A DNA stretch of 64,000 nt from JAKZVK01 sp965248255 (lineage in GTDB: Bacteria > Acidobacteriota > Terriglobia > Bryobacterales > UBA6623). Position numbers and translations under genes: made by a program. Under the pieces are notes generated by a model that saw nothing but the letters and a program-made list of their open reading frames with translations, was not told where the DNA came from and searched no databases. How positions within the stretch are numbered: position 1 is the first letter of the stretch; every line of letters starts with the position of its first letter. The stretch covers positions 1,426,001 through 1,490,000 of the forward strand of contig CBDFIW010000003.1 of NCBI GenBank assembly GCA_965248255.1, given 5' to 3'. Positions 7,830 through 15,221 of the stretch are shown here, piece after piece.

Positions 7830-8873
7830 ATGCCTGAAGTGCAAGCGATGAACGGCCGTCAGCGGGTTCTCGCCGCCCTGCACCGGGAGCCGGTCGACCG
7901 CACCGCCGTCTGCAATCCCACGTCGGTGGCAACCGTCGAGCTGATGGACCTGGTCAACGCGCCGTTCCCCGACGCCAACCGTAATCCCGAGATGATGGCG
8001 CGGCTGGCCGCGACAGGCTACACCGAACTGGGCTTCGACTCCATCATGCCCGTCTTCACGATTATCCAGGAGTCGTCCGCGCTCGGCTGCAAGATGCAGT
8101 GGGAACAAAAGGACAACTGGCCCACGGTCAGGATGCGCGAGCCGATCTGGGTCGAGCCCGACGACATCAAGCTCCCGTCGGACTTCCTGACTCACAACGA
8201 CACCAAGTGCGTGCTCGACGCCATCAAGATTCTCAAGAAGAAGTACGGCGACGAGGTAGCCATCATCGGCAAGACGATGGGGCCATGGACGCTGGGCTAT
8301 CACTGTTTCGGGGTCGAGCCGTTTCTATTGATGTCGCTGGACGACCCGGGCAAGACGAAGCTCTGCCTGGATCGCATGAAAGAGGCCACGGTGCAGTACG
8401 GGCTGGCGCAGATCGAGGCCGGCGCGGATGCTTTGACGCTTCCCGACCATGCCACCGGCGACCTGGTCAGCGGTGAGTACTATCAGCGGTACCTGCTCGA
8501 CCTGCACATCGAGATGGTCGAACGGATCCCGGTGCCCTTGATTCTCCACATCTGTGGCAAAACGCTCGACCGCATGGACTATATCGCTCAAACCGGGATG
8601 GCCGCCTTCCACTACGACTCTAAGAACGCTCCCAGTGAGGCCATGGCGATCGTCAAGAACCGCATCTCTCTCGTCGGGAACATCAACAATCCGGAGACCC
8701 TCTTCGCCAAAGGTCCCGAGGAGGTTCGCCAGGAGGTCTACCGGAACCTGGAGTCGAATGTCCCTCTGATCGGCCCCGAGTGTGCCATCCCGCTGCAAAC
8801 CTCGATCGAAAACCTCAAGGAGATTCCGCGGGCCGTCAAAGACTGGCACAAGGAACACTCCACTCCGAATTGA
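7830..8873 (+). CDS. UroD-type corrinoid methyltransferase
   Basis: 347 residues of the uroporphyrinogen decarboxylase superfamily, in the MtaA/MtbA/CmuA branch rather than true HemE. The zinc site of methylcobamide methyltransferases is present: H240-I-C242 in LILHICGKT and C318 in GPECAIPLQT. The N-terminus NGRQRVLAALHREPVDR is the family's usual opening, so an alternative start at 7848 is possible. Such enzymes move a methyl group between a substrate or thiol and a corrinoid protein; the corrinoid protein gene follows directly. The substrate cannot be read from sequence. With the downstream activator and homocysteine methyltransferase it forms a methyl-transfer module in the cytoplasm. Confidence 0.88.
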   Translation: MPEVQAMNGRQRVLAALHREPVDRTAVCNPTSVATVELMDLVNAPFPDANRNPEMMARLAATGYTELGFDSIMPVFTIIQESSALGCKMQWEQKDNWPTVRMREPIWVEPDDIKLPSDFLTHNDTKCVLDAIKILKKKYGDEVAIIGKTMGPWTLGYHCFGVEPFLLMSLDDPGKTKLCLDRMKEATVQYGLAQIEAGADALTLPDHATGDLVSGEYYQRYLLDLHIEMVERIPVPLILHICGKTLDRMDYIAQTGMAAFHYDSKNAPSEAMAIVKNRISLVGNINNPETLFAKGPEEVRQEVYRNLESNVPLIGPECAIPLQTSIENLKEIPRAVKDWHKEHSTPN

Positions 8874-8905
8874 AGGGGGAATTGAGGGGGGAATTGAGAG
8901 ATTGA
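8867..8905 (+). repeat. Short tandem repeat GGGGGAATTGA
   Basis: Three near-copies of a GGGGGAATTGA unit, starting in the last codons of the methyltransferase gene and filling the gap to the corrinoid protein gene. Probably slippage; no regulatory meaning is visible. Confidence 0.6.
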
Positions 8906-8921
8906 GGACCGGTAGGAGCCG

Positions 8922-9683
8922 ATGGCGTCGATCAGCGACATCTCCAATGAGTTCGTTCGTAAGGAGATCGAAGAGTATCTCGAGCAGCCCGACGAGCGCG
9001 AGCAGGTCATTAGCGTCTTTGCCAACGTGCGGCCGGAGATGCAGGAGATCGCGGCGGCCCTCATCGACGGCAAGCACGAAACCGTGAATGAGCTAACGAA
9101 GAAGGAGCTCGCGGCCGGCACCGAGGCCCTGGAGGTGATGGACGACGGCTTGATCTCCGCCATGCAGATCGTGGGCATCAAGTTTCGCGAGAATTTCATC
9201 TACGTGCCCGAGGTCCTCGGCTGCGCGCGCGCGATGAAGGCCGGCATGGCCCACATCGAACCGATCCTCTCCGCCTCGGGAGTCAAGCCGACGGGCCGCG
9301 TCGTCATGGGCACGGTCAAAGGCGACCTCCACGACATCGGCAAGAACCTCTGCATCATGATGCTGCGGGGCTCGGGATTCGAAGTCTTCGACCTTGGGGT
9401 CGACACCAGGCCCGACGAGTTCCTCGCAGCGGTCGAGGAACACAGTGCTCCCCTCTTGGGCATGTCGGCGCTGCTGACCACCACCATGCCGAATATGGGT
9501 GTGACGATCGAGACGTTCATTGACGAGGATATGCGCGACGATGTAAAGATCATGGTAGGCGGCGCACCTGTCAGTCAGGAGTTCGCGGATGATATGGGCG
9601 CCGACGGGTACGGCAAGGACGCCATGGAGTGTGTCGCTCTCGCAAAGCAACTGATCGCCGAGCATGAGGCAGCGCAGGGCTAG
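8922..9683 (+). CDS. Corrinoid (B12-binding) methyl carrier protein
   Basis: 253 residues, MtaC/MtbC/MttC family, slightly longer than the usual ~215. Residues 1-105 form the helical cap domain (EYLEQPDEREQ... AGTEALEVMDDGLISAMQIV). Residues ~120-250 are the Rossmann-like cobalamin domain with the base-off motif D-L-H-D-I-G (lower-axial His137), then LGMSALLTTTMPNM and VGGAPVSQEFADDMGADGY, which contact the nucleotide tail. Strong Shine-Dalgarno GGAG six bases before ATG 8922. It carries the methyl group between the UroD-type enzyme upstream and an acceptor, probably the homocysteine methyltransferase at 11879 or a folate enzyme elsewhere. Co(II) forms would be reactivated by the protein at 10078. 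Confidence 0.93.
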   Translation: MASISDISNEFVRKEIEEYLEQPDEREQVISVFANVRPEMQEIAAALIDGKHETVNELTKKELAAGTEALEVMDDGLISAMQIVGIKFRENFIYVPEVLGCARAMKAGMAHIEPILSASGVKPTGRVVMGTVKGDLHDIGKNLCIMMLRGSGFEVFDLGVDTRPDEFLAAVEEHSAPLLGMSALLTTTMPNMGVTIETFIDEDMRDDVKIMVGGAPVSQEFADDMGADGYGKDAMECVALAKQLIAEHEAAQG

Positions 9684-9690
9684 TCGCGCA

Positions 9691-9933
9691 ATGCAGAAGA
9701 TCGACAAGCACGAGTATCAGAAGCGACTGGATCGGATCACCGAGATCTTCACCCAGATGATCCGGCATGCCGACGAACTGTCGACCGAACGATGCCCGTA
9801 CAAGAATCGTTTCGCCCAGTGCACCGCGAAGTTCGGTTGCCGAAACCAGGTCAAGTCTCCGAACCCGGGTGAGCCCTTCCTGTGCGACGGCGACGACAAG
9901 CTCGACTACCGTAGCGCGTGGGAAACCACCTGA
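9691..9933 (+). CDS. Small Cys-rich protein of methyl-transfer operon
   Basis: 80 residues from ATG 9691 (an in-frame ATG at 9664 would overlap the corrinoid gene). Residues 1-30 are an amphipathic helix (KIDKHEYQKRLDRITEIFTQ). The core carries four Cys: RCPYKNRFAQCTAKFGCRNQ and, later, FLCDGDDKLDYR. The Cys spacing (C-x7-C-x5-C, then C about 20 residues on) could hold zinc or an iron-sulfur cluster. I do not recognise a named family. Its place between the corrinoid protein and its activator points to a role in corrinoid methyl transfer, perhaps as an adaptor or redox partner; that is inference. Confidence 0.7.
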   Translation: MQKIDKHEYQKRLDRITEIFTQMIRHADELSTERCPYKNRFAQCTAKFGCRNQVKSPNPGEPFLCDGDDKLDYRSAWETT

Positions 9934-10043
9934 CGCTGAGAATCCCCTGAGGGTACTGCCGCCTCCGTACCGCGCGCGTGGGCAAGCGGTAACCCAGCCC
10001 GGCTCTCGGGGCACGCGTCGTCCCGCGGCTACCGTTCCGCCAC

Positions 10044-10072
10044 TCCTTTTCGCCACTCCTTTTCGCCACCAA
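10044..10072 (+). repeat. Two-copy tandem CACTCCTTTTCGC
   Basis: Two adjacent copies of a 14-base unit, CCACTCCTTTTCGC, in the 144-bp gap before the activator gene. The CTCCTTTTC runs are pyrimidine-rich; the activator gene has no clear Shine-Dalgarno. No function is visible. Confidence 0.5.
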
Positions 10073-10077
10073 AGCGT

Positions 10078-11715
10078 ATGGGAAACATCGCTCACGACGG
10101 CAAGAGGCTCCCACTAGAAGCCGGCAAAACGATCTTCGACTATGCCGACGAGCTAGCCGTGCGCGTCCCCACGTCGTGCGGCCGCACCGGCTACTGCCAC
10201 GAGTGCATTGTCGAGGTGAACGCCGGGCACGAGGGCCTGTGCCCTCGGACCGAGGCCGAAGAGTTCCTCCGCGACAACTACCGCCTGGCCTGCCAGGCCG
10301 CGATCGAGAAACCCGAGCACGACGTCGAGTTCTCGCTACTGCGCAGCAACCCCAAGATCCTCACCTCGGCGCCGGAGAAGCAGTTCACACTCGACCCCCT
10401 GGTTCGCCGTGAAGGAGACGAGGTCCGTTACGGCGAGGACGTGATCGATCGCTATCGCAAGCACATCTACGGCCTCGCAATCGACCTCGGCACCACTACT
10501 GTCGTGGCCGAGCTGGTGGACCTCGAGACCGGCGAGAGCTTGTACGTCGCGTCCTTCGAGAATCCGCAGAGGTTCGGCGGCAGTGACATCATGCATCGCA
10601 TCTCCTACGATGCCGGGCCGTTCCGTGGGGAGCTGCACAAAGCGATCATCAACGCTCTCAACTACGAGCTCAGGGAAATGTGCCGGCAACTCGAGTTTCC
10701 TCGGCAAGAAATCTACGAGATCGTCGTGGCGGGCAACTCGACTATGCGCGAACTCTTCTTCGATCTCGACGTGCAGACCATTGGCGAACGGCCCTACAAG
10801 TCGCAAATCGAGCAAGAGTATCTCGACGGCAACCGCCCAACCACGGCGCTGATCGAAGACGCGCGCCGGCTGCGGCTATGGGCGAATCCCAAGGCCAAGG
10901 TCTACGGCGCGCCGTTGATTGCCAGTCATGTGGGTGCGGACATGGCGGCCGACTTGGTGGCTGTCGACATGGAGTCGCAGCGCGATATCATCATGCTCGT
11001 CGACATCGGAACCAACACCGAGGTCGTCGTTGGGCACAAGGGGCGCCTCATGACGGCCTCCTGCCCCGCAGGCCCTGCTTTCGAGGGCGGAGGGATTCGG
11101 TTTGGCATGGCGGCGGTGGATGGCGCCATCGAGTCGTTGCGGCTGAACAACGGCGATGTCGAATACGACACGATCGGCGGCGGTGAGCCCGATGGCCTGT
11201 GCGGTTCGGCGCTGATCGATTTGTTGGCCGAGCTTCGCCGTGCCGACCGAATGAGCCCCAAAGGCGTGTTCGCGGATCGCTCGTACGAGATGACGCTCGT
11301 GCCGGACCGTGGCATTACGTTCTCGCGTGAAGATGCCAGCAACCTGGCGCAGGCCAAGGCCGCGAACTACTGCGGTCAGTTCATCGTCATGCGTAAGTTC
11401 GGATTGCAAGCCGCCGATATCAGCAAACTCTACCTCGCGGGTGGCTTTGCGAACTTCATCAACGTTCAGAACGCGATCGAGATCGGATTCCTTGCATCGG
11501 TACCCGAGGATCGCATCGTCAAGATCGGCAATGCGGCCGTCCAGGGAGCCAAGCAGTTGCTTCTGTCCCGAAGCCAACGGCAATCCATCGAGGACTTGGT
11601 CAAGCGAATCGAGCACGTGGAGTTGGAAACCACGCCCGACTTCTTCGAGGTCTTTGTCGAAGGCTGTCAATTCAAACCCATGCCAACGGAGTTTGCACAG
11701 CCGGTCGACGGTTGA
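10078..11715 (+). CDS. Ferredoxin-ASKHA corrinoid activation protein (RACo-like)
   Basis: 545 residues with the RACo/RamA-like layout (DUF4445). Residues ~1-85 are a plant-type [2Fe-2S] ferredoxin domain with C34-x5-C40-x2-C43 in TSCGRTGYCHECIV and the fourth Cys at 72 (LACQ). After a linker, residues ~135-545 form an ASKHA ATPase-like domain: phosphate-1 loop AIDLGTTTVVAELVDLETG, second loop LVDIGTNTEVVVG, then AGPAFEGGGIRFGM and LAGGFANFI. Family members use ATP and a low-potential electron to return inactive Co(II) corrinoid to Co(I). Directly downstream of the corrinoid carrier, so it is the module's repair enzyme. Translation probably starts at 10078, about 145 bases after the preceding gene, so it may have its own promoter. 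Confidence 0.92.
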   Translation: MGNIAHDGKRLPLEAGKTIFDYADELAVRVPTSCGRTGYCHECIVEVNAGHEGLCPRTEAEEFLRDNYRLACQAAIEKPEHDVEFSLLRSNPKILTSAPEKQFTLDPLVRREGDEVRYGEDVIDRYRKHIYGLAIDLGTTTVVAELVDLETGESLYVASFENPQRFGGSDIMHRISYDAGPFRGELHKAIINALNYELREMCRQLEFPRQEIYEIVVAGNSTMRELFFDLDVQTIGERPYKSQIEQEYLDGNRPTTALIEDARRLRLWANPKAKVYGAPLIASHVGADMAADLVAVDMESQRDIIMLVDIGTNTEVVVGHKGRLMTASCPAGPAFEGGGIRFGMAAVDGAIESLRLNNGDVEYDTIGGGEPDGLCGSALIDLLAELRRADRMSPKGVFADRSYEMTLVPDRGITFSREDASNLAQAKAANYCGQFIVMRKFGLQAADISKLYLAGGFANFINVQNAIEIGFLASVPEDRIVKIGNAAVQGAKQLLLSRSQRQSIEDLVKRIEHVELETTPDFFEVFVEGCQFKPMPTEFAQPVDG

Positions 11716-11765
11716 TAACTAGTGGAATGTCGGAGAGTCCTTAGGGCTAGGAGTATAGAGCGAAA

Positions 11766-11798
11766 CTGTAGGGGCGGGCCCCCGGGCGGGCCCCTGTG
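11766..11798 (+). repeat. GTAGGGGC-type hairpin repeat
   Basis: Member of a dispersed family whose copies begin (C/A)TGTAGGGGC and continue into a self-complementary arm; here the GGGCCCC stems face each other. Other copies: 13839-13867, 45512-45540, 55365-55392 (minus), 61899-61930 (minus), 63598-63640 (minus). It sits between the activator and the homocysteine methyltransferase genes. Confidence 0.55.
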
Positions 11799-11878
11799 TC
11801 CCCTGGCTGCTCCGCCCGTCGCTCGGTTGCGGCGGCTCGAAACTCGTAGAATACCCGCAGGCCTTTCGTTCACTCAAC

Positions 11879-12796
11879 ATGCCGCAGACACTGCTCGAAG
11901 CCATCCGCGAACGCATTCTCCTCAGCGACGGCGCCATGGGGACGCAGCTCCAATACGCCGGGCTCGAAGCCGGGGGTTGCGGCGAGGCATGGAACCTGGA
12001 TCACCCCGAGCGCCTGCTTGAGATCCAGCGGGCGTACGTGGAGGCCGGCTCGGACTGCCTCCTCACCAACACGTTCGGTGGCTGCCGGGTGATGCTGGAG
12101 CGGCACGACCGTGCGGACGACGTCGGGGCGATCAATCGCGCTGGGGTCGAGTTGGCGCGGGAGGCCTTCGGCGGCCGGCCCGGCTTTGTGCTCGGTGACA
12201 TCGGGCCTTTCGGCGGATTGATGGAACCCTACGGCGACGTCCCCGCGCGGCGCGTGCGGGATGCCTTCGCCGAGCAGGCCGAGGCGCTCGTCTCGGCCGG
12301 CGCGGACGCCATCATCGTCGAAACCCAGACCGCGTTCGAGGAACTTGGCATCGGTATCGAGGAGGCCAAGAAGGCCGGCGCTCCCTGCGTGATCGGGTCG
12401 ATGGCCTACGACGTGACGCGCGACGGTACGAAGGTCCGCACGATGATGGGCATCGGCCCTGAGCAGGCCGCCGAGTTCATGCGCGACGCCGGGGTCGACA
12501 TCGTCGCCCTCAATTGCGGAACGGGGGTGGACGTCGGCTGGGCGGCTCGGGCCGTGAAGCAGTATCAGTCCGTCTGCGACCTCCCGACCATGGCACAGCC
12601 CAATGCCGGTCAGCCCGTGCTCGAAAAGATGAAGGTCGTCTACAAGCAGACGCCCGAAGAGATGGTGGCGGAACTCCCGGCCCTGCTCGACACCGGCGTG
12701 CGCATTGTCGGCGGGTGCTGCGGCAGCACTGCTGCCCACGTCCGGCTCTTCCGTAAGACCATCGACGAGCACTTGGCGGCCGCAACCACCACCTGA
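11879..12796 (+). CDS. Homocysteine S-methyltransferase family protein
   Basis: 305 residues, the size of a stand-alone homocysteine-binding domain as in BHMT, MmuM and the N-terminus of MetH. LLSDGAMGTQLQYAGL opens the barrel; C213 in ALNCGTGVD and C280-C281 in IVGGCCGSTAAH are the three zinc ligands. NTFGGCRVMLERHD and VLGDIGPFGGLMEP are also family signatures. It would pass a methyl group to homocysteine, making methionine. Its place at the end of the corrinoid module suggests it accepts methyl from the corrinoid protein at 8922, as a split MetH would, but an S-methylmethionine or betaine donor cannot be excluded. No folate or corrinoid domain is present in this polypeptide. Confidence 0.88.
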   Translation: MPQTLLEAIRERILLSDGAMGTQLQYAGLEAGGCGEAWNLDHPERLLEIQRAYVEAGSDCLLTNTFGGCRVMLERHDRADDVGAINRAGVELAREAFGGRPGFVLGDIGPFGGLMEPYGDVPARRVRDAFAEQAEALVSAGADAIIVETQTAFEELGIGIEEAKKAGAPCVIGSMAYDVTRDGTKVRTMMGIGPEQAAEFMRDAGVDIVALNCGTGVDVGWAARAVKQYQSVCDLPTMAQPNAGQPVLEKMKVVYKQTPEEMVAELPALLDTGVRIVGGCCGSTAAHVRLFRKTIDEHLAAATTT

Positions 12797-12813
12797 CGTG
12801 GGGCCGCGGCGAG

Positions 12814-12840
12814 ATTGGGTTCGTCTCGCTTTCGCTCGCT
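12814..12840 (+). repeat. GGGTTCGTTTCGTTT-family repeat, single copy
   Basis: ATTGGGTTCGTCTCGCTTTC matches the motif repeated four times at 55161-55440. It lies in the 114-bp space between convergent genes. Confidence 0.5.
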
Positions 12841-12910
12841 GAACGGCAGACGAAGCGACGGCTGCAAGGCAGGGTTTTTGCCAAGACGATCGCGGTCACT
12901 GGTTCGGGCC

Positions 12911-13738
12911 TCAGCGCAACTCGCTGCTGATCTTTCGCGCCAGCGCTTTGGCCTCCGACTGCAAGGCCGCGTCACTGGCCTCGAGGGCGAGCTTCAGGCA
13001 TTCTCGAGCGCGCCCCAACACGGCAGCTCGCTTCACGTCATCGTCGAGCTTGCGCTCCCCAAAAACCGCCGCGGTGGCGAGCAGAGTCTTTGCAACTCCC
13101 ACCAGAAATGCTTTCTTTGAGACGGTAACAGGACGGGATTCAAACATCTCCACGACCGCCGCCCCGTCGGCCGTGCCAACGAGGTCGCACACCTGAAGAA
13201 AGATGTGACGGTCGACGATCCGAGCGACCGCCGGCTCGAACACTTTCTCGACCGGCATGGCACCGGCCCGCGTGCGCCCGATGATCGCAGAGGGCCCCGA
13301 GGACGCATCGGGAAGCGGGAAGTCGAGCAGCACGGCGCCGGTTGTCGCCGTGGCCTCCTTGAACTCGCTCAAAGCATCGACCAGGCCTAAGGTCCGTGTA
13401 CGGGCCTGCCAGCGAAATTGGTCAATGCAGGTTTTGTAGGGACCGGAATCCCACTCCGGAACCTTGTAGATGCCCTCGGCGCAAGCCTGTTCGATTTCGA
13501 CGGCGGCACGAGCCATGCCACCCAGAAGCGTGAGTTTCAAGGCGGCGGCGCGCGCGTTGAAGACGTTCTCGCTCCGGAGCAGGTCATCCAAGTAGTTCAA
13601 AGTGTCGATGTAGTCGCGTGACTCATACTCGCGGTTCACCTGCTTCCAGTATTGAGCCCCCTCGGGCGGCGGAGTGCATGCCGTCACAGCCACGGCCAAC
13701 ACCATAAGAGAGAGCGGGACGACGACACGTTGGTGCAT
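12911..13738 (-). CDS. Putative lipoprotein, function unknown
   Basis: 275 residues. The N-terminus MHQRVVVPLSLMVLAVAVTACTPP is a lipoprotein signal with lipobox V-T-A-C, so the mature chain begins at Cys21 and is anchored to a membrane. The rest is Ala-rich and helical (YWKQVNREYESRDYIDTLNY, RAAALKLTLLGGMARAAVEI, ARECLKLALEASDAALQSEA), resembling degenerate TPR/HEAT-like helices but with no clear repeat consensus. No known domain recognised. It converges on the homocysteine methyltransferase and has no operon partner. Confidence 0.75.
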   Translation of the reverse strand: MHQRVVVPLSLMVLAVAVTACTPPPEGAQYWKQVNREYESRDYIDTLNYLDDLLRSENVFNARAAALKLTLLGGMARAAVEIEQACAEGIYKVPEWDSGPYKTCIDQFRWQARTRTLGLVDALSEFKEATATTGAVLLDFPLPDASSGPSAIIGRTRAGAMPVEKVFEPAVARIVDRHIFLQVCDLVGTADGAAVVEMFESRPVTVSKKAFLVGVAKTLLATAAVFGERKLDDDVKRAAVLGRARECLKLALEASDAALQSEAKALARKISSELR

Positions 13739-13838
13739 GAGCGCAATTATAGCGGTTCGACTTTTCGGGGCTTCACCATAAACACGATCGCGGGCCCTAC
13801 CGACTCTCGCGAATCATGCTGACATGACCCATGTTCAC

Positions 13839-13867
13839 ATGTAGGGGCACGGCACGCCGTGCCCGTC
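13839..13867 (+). repeat. GTAGGGGC-type hairpin repeat
   Basis: ATGTAGGGGCACGGCACGCC followed by GTGCCCGTC: GGGCACGGC pairs with GCCGTGCCC around a 2-base centre. Almost the same palindrome occurs on the other strand at 55365-55392. Lies between two minus-strand genes. Confidence 0.6.
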
Positions 13868-13913
13868 TTCCAAGGTCACTGTATTTTGCGACCCTCAATA
13901 GGACATCTGTATG

Positions 13914-14819
13914 CTATCGAGCCAGCAGTTTCGCCAACAGAAACTCTTTCGCGCCGGCGAAGCTCTCGGATCTCGAAACACCTTCGATCAGGAGATGGCA
14001 TTCGTGCCCGAGGCTGTCTGCCTTTTCCTTCATCTTCACACCGTACACGGGATGGTGAATTCCGTGTCCGGCGTTCTCCGATGGGAGTGTCATGTTGTTC
14101 CCGTAGGACATGAACAGCGGCGGGTCGTCTGCCGTCAGATGGTTGTAGGGTGAGAACTCCACATAGAGATCGCGGTATTTCTCGTAGTTCTTCAGGGCGC
14201 CTTCGATCGTCTTCTCGCCGACGGCCATGTTGATCATGCGGTGTTTCAACACGTTGGGTCCCAGCCAGGGTTCGATCACCTTGGGATCGATCGACGTTTG
14301 GCCGGCGCGGGCCGCTGCTGCCGTCACTCGCGTCGACTCGCGGAGCACCGGATCTGCCGCGTGCGGATCGGCCAGATCGTCGTGCAGCAGGATCCACATC
14401 GACGTGCAGGCTCCCGCACTGCCACCCGTGAGCGCGATCCTTGTCTTGTTGATGTTCCACTCTGAAGCTCTCGATCGAATGAATTGAATCGCCCGGGCCG
14501 CATCGTGAACCGGAGCCGGGAGCGGGACCTCGCCCGTCAGACGGTAGTTGATCGCAGCATAGGAGACCCCCTTTTCCAGATAGGGACTAAGTCGATCTGG
14601 AGGCTGTTTCTTGTCTCCCCCGGTCCAGCCGCCGCCGTGAATGTACACAAGCAAGGGCCGTGGACCCGTCCCCTCCGCCTTCCAGAAATCGAGCACGTTC
14701 ATCGCATGCGGTCCGTAGGACACATTGGCGTGGGTTGGTGCGAGTGGCTTGCCATCATCGGCAACGAGCGCGATGGTGGCGATCAGGAAGGTAAGCAGTG
14801 CACCCGTGGAAGGTTTCAT
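13914..14819 (-). CDS. Secreted alpha/beta hydrolase (esterase)
   Basis: 301 residues of the esterase/lipase (BD-FAE/alpha-beta hydrolase-3) type. An N-terminal hydrophobic signal (LLTFLIATIALVA) suggests export. The oxyanion motif is HGGGW (61-65) and the nucleophile elbow is G-G-S-A-G with Ser134. The segment SPYNHLTADDPPLFMSYGNN is where the catalytic Asp normally sits. The usual G-x-x-H-x-F motif for the catalytic His is not obvious: the equivalent place reads LIEGVSRSESFAG, so the His may be displaced (a GHGIHH segment lies earlier) or activity may be altered. Substrate unknown; likely carboxyl esters of plant or host polymers. Confidence 0.8.
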   Translation of the reverse strand: MKPSTGALLTFLIATIALVADDGKPLAPTHANVSYGPHAMNVLDFWKAEGTGPRPLLVYIHGGGWTGGDKKQPPDRLSPYLEKGVSYAAINYRLTGEVPLPAPVHDAARAIQFIRSRASEWNINKTRIALTGGSAGACTSMWILLHDDLADPHAADPVLRESTRVTAAAARAGQTSIDPKVIEPWLGPNVLKHRMINMAVGEKTIEGALKNYEKYRDLYVEFSPYNHLTADDPPLFMSYGNNMTLPSENAGHGIHHPVYGVKMKEKADSLGHECHLLIEGVSRSESFAGAKEFLLAKLLAR

Positions 14820-15221
14820 TAGGGATTCTCCGTGGAGGGGTCGTTAGTACCTATGGAGCGAAATCCTTGCCAAGCGCGGCAGAAAATTTGAGAGCTTCGG
14901 ACGGAGGCGCGGATGTGAATCCGCGCGCCCGCGGACTCAGCCCGCGGCAGTCACTCCCCCGAGGTCGCAGCTCTCTCCGGCCCACCATGACGACCCTGTT
15001 TGGTTCCAGCCCGTCCGGGTCAAGTGGTGTGAAGTCGCCTCCGTCAACCCCCGGAACTGCGGTTCTGATTGAAGAAGAGTAGCAGAATCTACCGAGGCGT
15101 TGATCCAGAAGAGGGATTGACCAAAGTCTCCCGGTTGACAGATGCGCCGCGCCATGAAAGTGCTGAACCCCTTGCGGGCGACGGGGGGATGAACCCCTAA
15201 ACCGGGCTATCGATGATGGGC
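14820..15221. other. Intergenic, no gene seen
   Basis: 402 bases between two minus-strand genes. Several frames are open only because of GC bias and have no family signature. Short GC palindromes such as CCCGCGG...CCGCGGG-like arms occur near 14925-14945. Confidence 0.5.
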
